From assembly GCA_028023455.1 (NCBI GenBank), contig JAQFVV010006851.1, forward strand, positions 231,319-295,318: a stretch of 64,000 nt of DNA. The letters run 5' to 3'. This document shows positions 25,910-38,672 of this stretch, piece by piece (positions within the stretch are counted from its first letter, which is position 1; each line of letters starts with the position of its first letter). Both the position numbers and the translations under genes were made by a program. This DNA is from Epiperipatus broadwayi. Its lineage: Eukaryota > Onychophora > Udeonychophora > Euonychophora > Peripatidae. Below the pieces are notes generated by a model. It did not search any database, was not told the DNA's origin, and saw only the letters and a list, made by a program, of their open reading frames with translations.

Positions 25910-28460
25910 AATAAAAGTAGGTGAGTACTAAAATTCTATCAAGTGCAATACACAAACAGTAAATAGAAGATAATCTTTTAAATTGATACATACAATTGTC
26001 GATTACTTTTAAGTGAAGGGAAATTGTCCAAATTAAAAGAATTATTTAATTTTAATTGAAACAATGTTGGATTTTATAAAGTAAGAAAAAAGTTTGGGAA
26101 GAATAATTGTATTTAAAAAATAGGCAAATATTTTAATAAAAAGGCTTAGATTTTTATAGTAAAATGTCGAAGAACAACATGGGGGAAATTTATAATATTT
26201 CAGTTAGGTAGAATGAATTAGTTTTTCATATTAATGTAAAATATTGAAAGCATATACTTTAGGTTTATGCCTCAACAAGTTTTAATTGTGATGAAGAAAT
26301 AGAGAAATTTATATAGATGTACAAAATGCTTCGATCTGACCAAAAGACGTAAAAATGTCAAATAATTTGCTGCTAAAATTGGTAAATGCCTGGAAGATAA
26401 AAGTATTTTGAGTAATATAGGTTTGATGATAATAATGAAAAACGACACAGATTTGTGGAGTTCAAACAGAAATTCAATATCAGAATATTATAAATTCTTT
26501 ATTTAAAATTCATACTAAACGGAATAGTATATAGAAACATTTAAAAACTGCAGAATTAGATATTATTTAAACAGAAAATATTTACTGCAAGATTGTGATA
26601 TTCTCAATAGATTCAACACAAAAAGTGATCCTTGATTACGAAAATGTGATATATATGTTAACGCAAAATTGTAAAACATTTTTTTTTACAATGCTAAAAT
26701 TAACAATACATATTCATAATTGTTAGAAACACTCCAAAAAATTTAATTAAAAGTTGCTGATCAATTTCAAAAATTAGCAAATTTTGAAAACGGTTCAGAC
26801 TTCACAGAAATCAATAAGAAGATAAATATTATATTATAAACTGCAATAAATATAGTTGATATAAAAGCAAGAAATTTAGCAATAAATATTCTACTGAAAT
26901 AAAACATCTTAGGAATAAAAAAAACAAATATATAAATTTTTGAAAATAATTAATAGTACCCTAAAGAATTAATATAAAAATATAATTATGAAATAAAAAA
27001 AAAGCTGTCAAAAAGAATTGAAATATCATAAGTATAAAATATCATCTAGCCATTGAAAAAAAAGCTGTTTAAACTTAACATAAAGTAAAACTCTTTCTAA
27101 GGAGAGGGTTGATGTCATGAATTACTTATACTGTGATGGAAAATAATAAAACAAAATATTCCCCACAATTACTTCTTCATCTGAAATGCTATATACTTAA
27201 TTAAAGAAGCTGAAATATATAACAAAATCTATGAAAATAATAATGCTCCTGTTTTGATGGAATTATTATTGATATCTCATAAAAGTGACTGAAGAAATTT
27301 ACCAAATATTTAAATGATGAGTTATCCAATAATTGGAAGAATGCAGTAGTAATTTGATATTGAAAAAAATATTAGAAAGTACAGACCTATCAGTTCTATA
27401 TTTTTGATAAAATCTTTACTAAAATAGTTACAAATAGCTTTCAGTGAACTTTGACTTCTAATTAATTAAAAAAAAACAAAAACAATTTTTGTATAGAGTG
27501 GATGAAAAGATCAATGAATATGAGTTGCTATTATGAAAAAAACCCATTTTATTTTATAATCATTTCCACTGTTATTAAAACTTAGTATCATGAAAACAAA
27601 AACTCATGATATGGATTTATTTTGAAAAAAATCTATGAAAGTGCAACAAAAGTGATTAGTTGAAAAGATTAAACGAACTGATTCCACATCTCCAACACTT
27701 TTTAAAGCACTTTAAAAGAAGTATTTTGTCAATTAAAACGGAAAGCTATGGAAATAAAATAAACTGAAATTATTTAATTCATCTAAATTTTGCAGATGAT
27801 GTAGTTATTTTTATATATAATGCTTTATTGCTTTCGAAAAATATTGCAATGATTATCACATGAATGTAAAATATAGGCCTTATAAAAATAACGGCTAAAA
27901 AGATTAAATTAATGTTCATTAAATTTTCTTAAAAAAATAATATAAAGATTGATAATCATGAATTACAAGAAGGTAGCAAATATGAATACATTTCCTTGAT
28001 TAGTAATGCAGATGGAAAGGAATGGATGTAATTAATCATAGAATTGATAATGAGTGGAGCAATTTTAGAAGATGTAACATATTAAAGCAGACAAAAGTCG
28101 CTATACGTATTGAAGTTGGTTGTCATGTCAAGATGTAACATAGTATTGAAAGGCAACACATCTAAGTGTTGGAAAAGGCATATTTTTAGTATGTATGTTT
28201 TCTCAATATTTACATATTGATTCAAAATTTAAAGACTCAATAAATATAGCAATGAGGTGATGTCATATACATACAAGTAAGGAGTAATGAGAAATTATCA
28301 AAAACAAAATACGTGTATGGAAAGAAAAATAGATGTCTCTGACATCATTAAAAAATTATAAGATTAAAATGGATTTGATTTAGTCATACTGCTAAAAATA
28401 TAATACAGATGCACATTGTATAATTTAATTTGGATTTAAAGATCTTGATAGAGATGTATA
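25910..28460 (+). pseudogene. decayed RTE-type LINE (endonuclease and RT)
   Basis: No long frame survives, but translation across frames gives the pieces in the right order. Near 26000-26470 there is an AP-endonuclease (EEIEKF, then GHRFVEFKQKFN). Near 26590-26670 comes the DILNRFNT.SDP.LR.CDIYVNAKL block. RT blocks follow near 27340-27420 (NWKNAVV, then RKYRPIS), 27660-27800 (SISPTLF, then LNFADDVVIF), and a C-terminal part near 28200-28430 (RVWKEKIDVSDIIKKI, then LKW). This order and spacing fit RTE-clade single-ORF elements common in invertebrates. Stops and frameshifts are frequent, so it is long dead. Boundaries are approximate, and a poly(A) or repeat tail is not evident. Confidence 0.72.
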
Positions 28461-30597
28461 TAAAAAAATGCTACTGACCTAGTCGGCTATCTACATTTCA
28501 CTTTCTTTTTAATTTGACAATGTAATAGAATACTGGGATAACTATAGATCAACTGAAGATTCTTTATATTTGGAAAAAGGATTTATTGTAATTTATAAAT
28601 TTAAAGTGGAATCTAAAACTTTTCTTACTTTCCATTGGCATGATTTTTTTGGGCAGCTGTAATATTATTTGTGTTTTCAATATCTTCTTTGCTTTTGAGA
28701 AAATGGAAGAGGGAGTGTGTGAAAGGGAGTTCAATTATTAATTTTCAAGGGTACTTTGAGTCTCTGGTAATACTACTTAATATTGACTTACAAAGTTAAT
28801 TGATGTAGAATTTCAAATTACATCTTTTGATTTGTAATTGATAGATTTGTTTTGAATTTTTCTTCATATTATTTCTTAATTTTTTTTTACATTTTTTTCT
28901 TTCTTATTGGATTTTTAAAAAGTAAAGAGTGGGAGGAATAGGTGTGAGATAGTGACTTGTATTGTTAATTTTGATTAAAACAATACACTACCTTTAATAC
29001 AAATGAAACAATCCAAATAAAAATAAAATGCAACTGGATGGATTTGAAACAACAAATTAATAATAAATGCCTAAAATTAAAACTACTTTCTTATTTATTT
29101 GGATTGCCACCACCCACTCAATAATTGTTTATTTTTTGACTTTACAAAAATAAAAATAAAAAAAACAATGTCATGCTCATTTTATATAATGATAACACAC
29201 ATGGACAATGCAAAATTGATCTAATCTTTCCCTTACATTTTTTATCTCCATCATAGACAATGCAAGGCCATCTCTAAATGAAGAGCATAAGACAATTTTT
29301 TTTAAAACCAAAAGCTAAAATTAATAATATAACAATTTAAGTGAACATCTCCAAATCTAATGTTTTCAGTTGCTTTTCAAATAAAACTATTTTAAACAGT
29401 ATGAATAAAGAACACAAAGTTTATTTTTAAATTAATTTGTAGCAACTTAGAAAAAAAAAAAAAATGTATTTTTTGTAACAAGCATCAGAACGGGGAGAAT
29501 GTTTCTTTTTTATCTTTTAGTTTTTTTTAAAAACTTTTTATGAATTTAGATTTGAGGTACACATTCACTTTATAAATAAATTTGTGATAGGATTACTATG
29601 ATAAGTCATAAGTTGAGGCCATATTCCCCCCTCCCTCATCATTGAAATAGGATAAAAATAAAGAAATTAAAATGTTTTTAAAGACAAAAGAAAAATCAAA
29701 ATTTCCAAACCGATTTGGCAATTATAAGTAAAAAAGATTGTTTGAATTTTATCTACATTAAATAATTTTGTAAATCAATATTAGATAGGTAGTATTATGA
29801 AAAATCAATCATGAAAAGTTACCAACACTCCTTCTTTTATCCTCTTAGTTTTTCTTCCATTCCTTCACACCTCCCCTTTTTCTCAAAACTCAATAAGAAA
29901 TTGAAAAGTGAAATAAAAGTTCACAATAAAACAAGAGTCCTATCAATGAAAAAATAATAAATGGTTTTGGATTACACAATCAATTTATGCATTAAGTTGC
30001 AGCAGTATTAGAGAAATTTTCAATTGATTGATTAGTCATTTTGGTATTCATTCATGACAAGAAAGTAGTATATAAAGAATAAATTTGAGTGAACATCAAA
30101 TGTAGACAGCTGACTAGATCACTACTGACATTTTATTAATTTAATGTTGAGAAAAGAAAATATAAATTACAGAAACTAGATTAAATTTAATTAGTGCTTT
30201 ATGATAAAATTTTGGTATATATTATAATTTCTATTTTTTATATGCGAAATAAATTTCAATTTTGTCAAAAATTTTTTACTTATCATCCAAAACAAATTTT
30301 ATTTTTTTAGATGCTTACAAAAACCATTTTTCTCTGCATATTTATTTATTTTCTATTATCATAATCGTCATATCATTGAATTAGTAATTAAAAACATAGT
30401 TTTGTGGTTTTTTATTTTATTTTAGTGAGGTTTTTTTCCGATTATGTACACACATATAATAAAACAATAAAGTATTAATGGTAAATTAATAAGTGTTACC
30501 CATAAGTATTATAGTTACGATATGTAGAAATAGTTATTTTCACAGCATCTTTTCAACTAGAAATTTTTACTTTTGAATTGAGCCCAGGGAAATATTT
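28461..30597. other. AT-rich DNA with possible terminal inverted repeats
   Basis: No gene recognised. 28463-28499 and 30098-30136 are imperfect reverse complements (roughly 30 of 38 positions) sharing CTAGTC.GCT.TCTACATTT. If these are termini, a ~1.67 kb non-coding DNA element lies between them. No transposase is seen. Confidence 0.35.
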
Positions 30598-30667
30598 TCT
30601 TTTTTTTTTTTTTAAAAACAAAAAATTTTATTAACAAAGTCATGACTGATTGCAAAAGTTTATAAGG

Positions 30668-33600
30668 TCAAACGCTTGGTAGATCAATCCTGGACCAAGT
30701 CTCTTTGTATAATAACCATTCTGGTGCAAGCAGCTGGTCCCTGGCACTTATGCTCTTGATAAGAGCTATAAAGGTCTCTGTGACTGAAGATCCTGAATGA
30801 CGGAAAACACATTCACATCTGGTCAACCAGACTGCAAAGGTAAGGAAGACAGAGATTCAGATAAGAGAAAAAATTCCTGTCTTGATGGCATTCTGGATAT
30901 TTAAGGCTTCTCCGATGTCAGATGTAACTTTCTCTGTGATGAAGTTTCTGATTTGGAAAAGAAATGGACAATTATATAGTAAATGTTGGATGGTTTCATC
31001 GGCAGTATTACATAGCTGCTATTGAGGATTGATTTTGGTGAATCCTCTTTTCCATACTAAGAAATGGTTAGTGGGTAAGGATGAGATGTTGAGCTTTAAG
31101 ATAAAATCTATGTATTTTGGTTCAACAAACCAGTTCTTCAATTTTTTAAGCAATGGTTTATTGTCTATGTTCAATGTGGTCAGGAGGGCAGTCTGGTTTT
31201 GAAATCTGAGGTTATAGTCCTGCCAGTAGGTTATTTTACCTTCAAAAAAGGTTTTAGATCAATTTATCAGCTTGGTGACATGTAACCAAATAATTGTGGC
31301 CCATCTGCTAGCAAGAGGTGGCGGTGTGTCTGTAGGTTCCACTGGAGTGGCTAGGTTTAGTTCTGGCTGTTTTAAGTGAATTTCACGTAGAACTGCAATT
31401 GCCTTCTGTAAATAGATTGTTGAAACAGAGTGCAATCCAAGTCCATTTAACTCTCTGGGCATTTGCATCTTACAGATGCTGATGGCAACAATCTTTCCAC
31501 TCCACATGAGCTTTGAACACAGTGAGTTCATTGATGACTGAAATGCTTTAGTGGGTTTAATTATGGGAAGATAATAATTCAATCTCGGAAACACCAGCAT
31601 GTTGAGAAGGGTTACTTTGCCTGGCAGGGAAAGAGAGATTTGGGATAAAGATCGAACCACTTTGCTAGTTTTTTCCAAGATGGAGTGTTGGATATCTTTT
31701 GCCATAGCAAGTCTGGACTTGGCCACAGGAAAACCGAGGAAGAGTTGTGGCTCAGCTGTAAAGACTGATGGAATCACTGAGCCAGTACTGATTTTCCACA
31801 TGGAGGACTTACTGTAGTTGATGTTCAGATTTAGTTTCTTTGAATATTTATCAATGATTTGTGTGAGTGTTGGAAGGTGAGTTTTATCGGGGAGGAAGAT
31901 GGTGACATCATCAACATAGGTTATGTGTTGTACATGATGTTTCAGGGCTGGCATGAAAATTCCAGGGAGTCTGCGCACAATCTCTCTGAGCATAGGATTT
32001 ATGTAGGTGATGAAGCAGAGAGTGGTGAATGGAGATCCCTGGGGAATGGAAAGTTGAGGTCTGAAACCATTGGACAGTCTTCCATCCAATGACGTAAAGA
32101 TAGATCTGTTCAAAAGCAGATTACCAATAATTCTGGTATATATGCCAAGGACTTGATAATCAAGGAGAGTCTGGAGTAGGACAGTGGGTATAACAGTCAA
32201 AAGCCGAGGCAAAGTCAAGTTGAATAACTATAGGCTTGGATTTTTTGTGAAGTCTGATGTGTTCTACCAGAAGAAGAAAACGCTGTGCTGCATCCGTGGT
32301 GGAAGAGCCCTTATGTGCAAATTGATATGGCGTGATGTGTGTATAGAGTTGATCTTGGATTTTGTCCTTGACTATGGCCTCAATGATCTTAATTAGGAGG
32401 GGAATCATGGAAATGGGCCTCATGTTGGATAGGGTAGAGGGATTGATGGGCTTTTTTAGGAAAGGAACAAGGGCCACAGGGTACAGGTCTGGAATGTTTT
32501 GAAACTCTCCTGCCAGAACATCTATCATCCGCAGTACAATGGGGGCTGTGAAATGTCTTAGGTGGACAAGTACAAATCTCAGAATTCCATGGAGTCCCGG
32601 ATGAACACTCTCTGGATAGGCCATGAGCTTTTGGATTATCTGATTTTCACTGATATCATGAGTGATCCCATCTTCCAAGTGATTCCAGATGTTTCCAATT
32701 TCAAATTTATAATTCTGTAGCCTGGCCTGAAAGTGTTCATGAATCTTTGCAAGCATTGCTGGGCCACTGAGGCAACCCTGATCTATTGACAATGAATTAG
32801 GTGTGGGTCTGGCCACCGAACCAATTGCCCAGCGAATGTAGCTGCGGGTCCAGCTATGCTGGTTGGCCAAGAAGATTTTAGACCTTTTAGTAGCAATGTA
32901 ATGCGCGAGGACCTTTTGCTTGCTATGGTATTGAGTTTTTAGCTCCAAAATATCTTGGGGATGAATGTCAATATGGTGTAGAGATTTTAACCTGTTGTTT
33001 ATGGCATCCAAATCTTTTAAAAGTTGCTTTGGACCTTTGGTTTTCTTTGTGGACGAGTCTATGAGTGAGCTCAATATACCGGTGAAAGATGACCAAGCCT
33101 GTAGTGGAGGCAAAGTAAGAATTTTGATTTTTTGGAACAAGATATATGCTTCAGAGAAAATGAATTCTGGAGTTGCTGCTTTGTTGAGTAGTCTAATGGT
33201 AGGTGTATAATCTATATGAACTGTGGTGGTGGGATCTATATGAAGTGAAATTAGAAGAGCTAAATGATCAGTGAAGGGTACCAATTGAAGCTTGGCGCAT
33301 ATGTCAAAGTGAAGTTCAGGTGAATAGTAGAGAAGGTCAATTAGGGATTTCTTTTGCAGTGTGTAGAAGGAGAATGATCCAGGAGGGAAAAACCCCTCTC
33401 CACACAAGGTGACTCTATTAATTAAGTGAAGATGTTTTTTGTTGAAGTTATCGTAACTCATGTTGAAGTCACCAAAAAAAAAACAATAGGGGAGGCATCT
33501 AAAGAGAGAAGAGAATTGATTTTATTGATTACTAATTGTGCTGAGTAAGCATCATTTCTGATGTACAAGTAAATGATATTTATTGCCATATTTCCAAAAG

Positions 33601-33895
33601 TGAACTTAATGACCAATAGATCATTGCTAAGGTGTAATGTTCTGAAAGAGCTGTAGGTCAGATTCTTATTGATTATAAAAGCAATTCCAGAAGATGCTGT
33701 GTTTGAGGGTACATAATGAAATAGACCATATTGTTGCATCAGTTGAGTTATTTGGTAATTTGAGTTTATATGTAATTTAGTTTCGGATAGACAGACTATG
33801 TGGAGGTCTGTTTTGTCTAGCCATCTTTTAAGTGCAAAGACACGGCCCAGAGAGTTAAAACCCCTTATGTTTATTCCAGCCAATTTAATAAACAT
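30668..33895 (-). pseudogene. LINE ORF2: endonuclease, reverse transcriptase, zinc finger
   Basis: About 1,075 codons. Endonuclease: residues 1-150 (LAGINIRGFNS, CLSETKL, GDFN, later TDHLALL). RT: NMRPISMIPLL, VIQLDFASAFD, IPQGSPFTTL and the catalytic ITYVDDVTIF. C-terminus: CN.ADETIQHLLYNCPF, the zf-RVT-type Cys/His motif. Damage: a frameshift in a homopolymer at 33474-33483 (ten A on the plus strand) splits FF from GDFN. A second shift near 32190-32215 falls just after DFASAFD and restores the first frame. In-frame stops are at 31259-31261, 31019-31021 and 30857-30859. The start near 33895 is the first Met after ORF1. The enzyme would nick target DNA and copy the element RNA there. Catalytic residues persist, but no complete protein is possible. 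Confidence 0.9.
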
Positions 33896-33949
33896 GTTGA
33901 ATTGTTACAGAGATTTGTAGGTTATGTATACTAAGCTGTGATTAGTACA

Positions 33950-36199
33950 TCACATAGGGGAGATTATTGACATAAAATTCTGATTTTCACTAAGTGGTTT
34001 GTCAGGGTCATGTGACACCATTACCAGTTGAGTTGGAACAGGTATTTTGGAGCTTAAGTAGGGGTTGGAATTGTGTTTATCTTCATTGTGATCATTTTCC
34101 AAAGCTGTGTTTTGGGAAGAGCTGCTTTCTTGTGTGCTGAGTGATTGAGCTAGTTGAGTTCTTTTTTCTCTCTTTTTTCTCAAGTTAGTAGCATGGCTTG
34201 CTGCTTGTTTGTTGTTTTTGTCATCATTGTCTGAGTCAGCCATAGATGAGTTAATGTCTTCTGGCTGTGAGCTGGATGAGTCTTGGGTTTTTCTTTTGTT
34301 GTTTGGAATGGGATGTTCTTGTTGAGACTTCGTGACTGGAAGAGTTTGTTTTGTTGATAATGGTTCACTGTTGGGAGCTTTTTTTGGATGATCTTCCTTT
34401 GAGTGAGTTTTGAATGCTTCTTGCATCTTCTGGGGTGTCATATTGGTAGCTGATGTTTGTTGTTTTGGGTTCATATGGGTGCTGGTGTGGTTTTGTGTCT
34501 TGTGTTGTAGAATGGGAGGCTGGAGTTGTTTGACCTGTGTGTAATCATTAGATGAGTTGGTTGAAGTGTGATGGTCCATTTCTAGATTGTTTTCCAACAG
34601 TAAGTCAGTGTTGGAGTCTTGTATCTGCCCTTTTATGTGGTCCTCTGTGTTAGTGGATGAAGAATATGATAGCTGAATTAAGTTTTGCATATTTTTTATG
34701 CATCTATGATTTTTTCTTTTTCTACTGTTGCAGACATCACAAATTCTGTTTGGGCATGACCTTACAAGATGTGATCACTCTCCACCATGGAAACACTGAG
34801 GTTGTACACCTCGAATAGCTATGCAAATTGGACATTTTTTTTCTTCCAGAGTTATAGGAATATCCGATGGAGTGATGCCTTGATTGAGTTTGAGAGAGAA
34901 GGCAGCATTGTTGGATGGAAGCTCAATATCTACCTTTCTCTCTGCGAGGTACTTGAAACTAGTTAACACACCATATCTATCAAGCAGCCTTTGTAGATCA
35001 GCATCAGTGAAATTAAAGTAGCAGTTACGTGCTATTCCATAGGCTGTTCTTGGTTTATTCATATCTATTCTGATGAGATATCGGTCTTTTAAGAACAGTT
35101 GTTGTCTTTTAAAGAGTTCTTTCTGTAGTAGATTCTGAAACTCAATAATGAAGTAGTGTCTGTTAGGGTGGTAATAGACCCTGCGAATAGATTCTGTTAA
35201 TTGAAGACTTTTAAGAAGCAGAAAGAGATCATCCGTTGGAAAAGTGAATAACTGACAGAGGTCATTAGTGGTGGTTAGAATCAATGTGTTATCACTGTGG
35301 TAGTTGAGGAAGGAATTAAATAACACTGAAGGAATTCTAGAATTAAATTCTTGGCTTATGGCTTCATAATTGTTCATATAGGATTGGGAAAGTTGGTATG
35401 GTTCTGTGTTGATTTCATCATTGATTGAGATAAGGTTATCATCATCAATGAAGTCCATGACATTGTGTTGAAAATCTGATTCAGTTGCTTCTTGGATATG
35501 GCCTTTAGATTTATTGTTTCCCAATACCGTAGCATAGCTTAGGTTTTTTGTTAGGTTGGAATTGACATTTGTATTTGATGTTGAAGGTTGAAAACCTATA
35601 GTATGATTACCTGCTAGATTGTGGTCAGAGATCGCATTATTGGTTTGAAAATTGGCGTTAATGCATGGAAAATCTGTTTCAATAAAGTTTATTTCAGTCG
35701 GTGATACTAGCGGTTTTCCTAAATTTATTATTGGATCGATATACGAATTGTGTATTTTGCTATTGGATTTCGAATCGAATTTTCCACTTGAATTTTGTTT
35801 TACGGGTATAAAACCATCAGATTGCGGCTGAGTATTTTTACTTATTTCTCCTTTATGAGCTTTTAATTTTGTTTGTAAAGTGATTTTTGGTTCATCTAAA
35901 GGATCGTTACAGAGATCTATAGCCGTTACCGGTGATACGCCACCTTCATTTAGAAACTTTTCAAAACTTGTCGTGCTGAAATCTCCAAAAGGATTTTCTG
36001 CTAGATTTGGGCTATTTTTGGACATATGACATTGTTTTGGGTGTTTAGTATGTGGGTTTTCAGGTGCATTGATAGGTTTAGATAGGTCTTGTGAGATATT
36101 AGTGGGAAATTCTGATTTTTTAAGGTTTACGGTCGAATTTATCGTAACAACTTTTTGCATTTTAGAAGTCGCAGTCATGTTATTTTTGTTTGGATTCAC
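33950..36199 (-). pseudogene. LINE ORF1: nucleic-acid-binding protein with zinc knuckle
   Basis: A single frame of 750 codons broken by one stop (TGA, 34775-34777). Residues 1-280 are Asn/Ser-rich and low complexity. About 290-440 is a globular segment with LLKSLQLTESIRRVYYHPNR and RIDMNKPRTAYGIARNCYF, which may be RRM-like. Next comes KKCPICIAIRG, then CFHGGE-stop-SHLVRSC and ICDVC. The middle motif has CX2CX4HX4C spacing, except that the second Cys reads Gly and the following Trp codon is the stop. The last ~245 codons are hydrophilic, rich in Gln, Ser, Thr and Asn. ORF1 proteins of LINEs coat the RNA. A second short frame upstream (36196-36462) may be the shifted N-terminus. Confidence 0.78.
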
Positions 36200-36462
36200 A
36201 AGAGTTTCTTTTGACTGCTAAATGCTTTTACTTTTTTTTTATTAAGAAAGCCAAGGCCTTCCTGCTTTGTATCAACCAATTTAGAGTAATTTTGATAACT
36301 TATATTATTATTTTTTTCATTTGGGCTTATATTAGGCATGAAAATAGATTGCTTTACATTACTATCGCTGTGCGATCTTGTTAGCCGGGTTGACCTGATG
36401 TTTTCCCTTTCTAGGAGATTATAGCTATGACTCATTTTTGTAAATAATATATTATAACACAA
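36196..36462 (-). other. possible frameshifted start of LINE ORF1
   Basis: An 88-codon frame (MSHSYNLLERENIRSTRLTR onward, rich in Ser, Asn and Lys) ends within a few bases of the ORF1 start in another frame. A run of ten T on the plus strand (36231-36241) could be the site of the shift. It could equally be 5' UTR read by chance. Confidence 0.35.
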
Positions 36463-36497
36463 AAATAAAGCTTACCTGCTTTGATGAGCAGCTTGGA

Positions 36498-36925
36498 TTG
36501 AAAGACTTTTTTGGTTTTTTTTTTTTGTGTGGCCGCGGATATATAGGTAAATCGAGGTGCACATTGGAAAAAAGAATAAAGGAACCCTTATTGTTATTTA
36601 AAAGGGTTCAAAATACAAAACAAAATTTTAAAAATAATGATAATTTATTAGCTTCTGTCTTTTATGACCATAATAAATCATGTATATATGGTTTCGATTT
36701 TAATTATAACAATGTAAAAATATTGGAAATTGAAAGAAATAATAATAAAAGGAAAATTAAAGAGGCGATGTTGATATGTAAATACAAGTAACATTTGGTT
36801 AATAGGCAAGCAGCAAACATTAAGATCACAGAATTATGAGAAAGTTGACATCATAGAATTATGGGAAAGCTGACATTTTAAACATGATAGTTGACAAAGC
36901 CACAAGATGGTTGAAAGCCCTCCTA
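36498..36925 (+). pseudogene. PLE-2: GIY-YIG endonuclease tail
   Basis: A plus-strand frame with CGRGYIGKSRCTLEKRIKE (GIY-YIG core, Arg in the helix), ASVFYDHNKSCIYGFDF (His position) and VKILEIERNNNKRKIKEAML. After a shift near 36790 the last piece NRQAANIKITEL continues to about 36835, with a 29-base tandem duplication just beyond. Only the endonuclease is present. The RT side is missing, and the 5' edge of the LINE lies about 35 bases upstream. Its sequence is closest to the endonucleases of PLE-4 and PLE-5, so these three form one family. Confidence 0.75.
36891..36922 (+). ncRNA. hammerhead-like relic in PLE-2 tail
   Basis: TTGACAA, then a five-pair stem AGCCA...TGGTT with loop CAAGA, then GAAA and GCCC. 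The position, about 50 bases after the endonuclease, and the order match the other PLE tails. The core differs from CTGATGA at three positions. Confidence 0.4.
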
Positions 36926-37099
36926 AGTGATGGTTATACATATATTTTTATAAGCTTTTAAATACTGTATTTTTAAATATTTATTTATAAATTTGCATAT
37001 ATTATTTTGAAGAAATACAGACATCGATTTATAATATATATATATATGATAAACCAAACAAGTTATAAATTTCATAACTTGCTCATAGTTTGCATTTTA

Positions 37100-37399
37100 T
37101 GATCACTAGATGGAGCTTTATCAATAGGTCACTATCAAGTTTTGTTTACATAAACGCTGAGAGAGATATAATTCAATATCTCTTTCATTGTCTCCAACCT
37201 TTAAACCATGGTTTTGAGCTAGTTGGCTCACATCAGTAAAGGATCTGGTCTTCCTACCCTTTACTGACATGAGCCAACTAGCTCGTAACCATGGTTTAAA
37301 GGTCGGAAACAATGAAAGAGATATTGAATTCTATCTCTCTCAGCAATTATGTAAACAAAGCTTGATAATGGGCTATTGGTAAAGCTCCATCTAGTGATC

Positions 37400-37400
<1 letters not shown>
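37100..37400. mobile_element. palindromic MITE, TGATCA family, copy 1
   Basis: 301 bases forming almost one hairpin: arms 37100-37241 and 37258-37400 are reverse complements with few mismatches. Ends are TGATCACTAGATGGAGCTTTA and complement, flanked by TA on both sides. TA duplication with terminal inverted repeats fits a Tc1/mariner-type non-autonomous element. The same termini recur at 55727-56002. (AT)n tracts adjoin it on both sides. Confidence 0.75.
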
Positions 37401-37430
<30 letters not shown>

Positions 37431-37454
37431 GAAAAAAATGGTTATAATAGTTTA

Positions 37455-38640
37455 CAAACCAGAACAGCTCTTCCTATTGATAGTATAATGGAACTATTAA
37501 CATTTTCTCTATTATTTTGCAATATATTATCGCTATTAATATTCTGCATAAAAACAACCTACTTTCAATATAACACAAAATTTTTCAACAAAATCAAGGA
37601 ATGGCTATGGGCTTACCATTGTCACCTTTGTTTAGCAATATTTACCTGAAAGAACTTGAAACCTTAGCCATAAAAACTACTCCATATCTACTTAAAGTTT
37701 GGCTTCACTATGTAGATGATACATGTGTTGTATGGTCACATGGTGAAGCACTTCTACAAACTTTCTGAAAACACATCAACAACATATCTCCTTCAATTAA
37801 ATTCACAATAGAATTAGAAAAACAACAAAAAATGGCATTCTTAGATGTTCTTGTGACAAAATTTCCTCATGGAAAAATCAAAACTACAGATTACCAAAAA
37901 CCTACATATAGAGGAAAATATCTAGCCTATACATCCAATCATGCCATAAACACAAAATATGGAGTTATACTATCACTATGGAACAGAGCAAAATAAGTTT
38001 GTTCAGAAACAAGTGATTTGGAAAAAGAAAAGATCTATATAAAACAAACTTTTTTGAAAAATGGTTATTGGTTGGCTGTTATTAAGAAAACATTAAACAG
38101 ACAACAAAAACAATCACCAAAAAGAAACAATTATTGATACTCTAGTGTACTCACACATTCCAAAAGTAGCAGACAAATTAAGGAAAATCTGCAATCAGTA
38201 TAACATTACAACATATTTCCAGATTCTTAGCACACTATGAAAAATTCTAACATCTATAAAGCCTACATTTGAAATGCTGAAAAGAAAAGCTGTATCTATG
38301 AAATACCATGTGAATGTGGAAGAACATATATTGATGAGACCAGTTATCCCATTAAAAAGCACTTGCACAAATCCAAACTGATGATTAGAAGAGAGAAAAC
38401 AGATATATCTAAGGAAGAAAACCATGCATGTGTCAATGAATACATGATCAATTGGGAAAATACAAATATATTGGATAGAGAAGAAAAGATACAAAGAAGA
38501 AAATTTAAAAAAGCTGCTCACGTGACAATGGCAAAAACCCCCATAAGCCAACCTAGTGTGATTATACATAATGTATGGAAAACGCTAATAAACTTTGCTC
38601 TTAGGAAAAAGTGGAGAAATCAGAAGAAACCACATAGATA
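37455..38640 (+). pseudogene. PLE-3: RT and GIY-YIG endonuclease relic (Penelope/Poseidon-like)
   Basis: RT core read across frames: NQGMAMGLPLSPLFSNIYL, then VWLHYVDDTCVVW with the catalytic YVDD, IKFTIELEKQQKMAFLDVLV and the YQKPTYRGKYLAYTSNHA block typical of Penelope RTs. Downstream come EIPCECGRTYIDETSYPIKK (GIY-YIG with Gly changed to Asp, two Cys) and the His segment NHACVNEYMINWENTNILDR. Stops occur near 37768, 37995, 38135 and 38270, and the RT fingers region is missing. RT plus a C-terminal GIY-YIG makes this a PLE of a different family from PLE-1 and PLE-6. The endonuclease half after 38363 is still open for 92 codons. Confidence 0.82.
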
Positions 38641-38672
38641 AGTATATGAAATTTCTATTGACTGTTACTTTT

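Larger units (their letters stand above)
30598..36462 (-). mobile_element. non-LTR retrotransposon (LINE), nearly full length
   Basis: A minus-strand element of about 5.8 kb: 5' region, ORF1 (33950-36199), a 54-base gap, ORF2 (30668-33895) and an A-rich 3' end (T tract on the plus strand, 30598-30614). ORF1 ends in zinc-knuckle-like sequence. ORF2 carries endonuclease, RT and a C-terminal Cys/His segment. This is the two-ORF LINE plan. Few disabling changes make it the youngest large element here. I do not assign a clade; L1/Tx1-like or I-like plans both fit. Target-site duplications were not found. Confidence 0.88.

Noticed and set aside
31599-32396. plus-strand frames under LINE ORF2
   Set aside because: Antisense shadows of the RT coding sequence.
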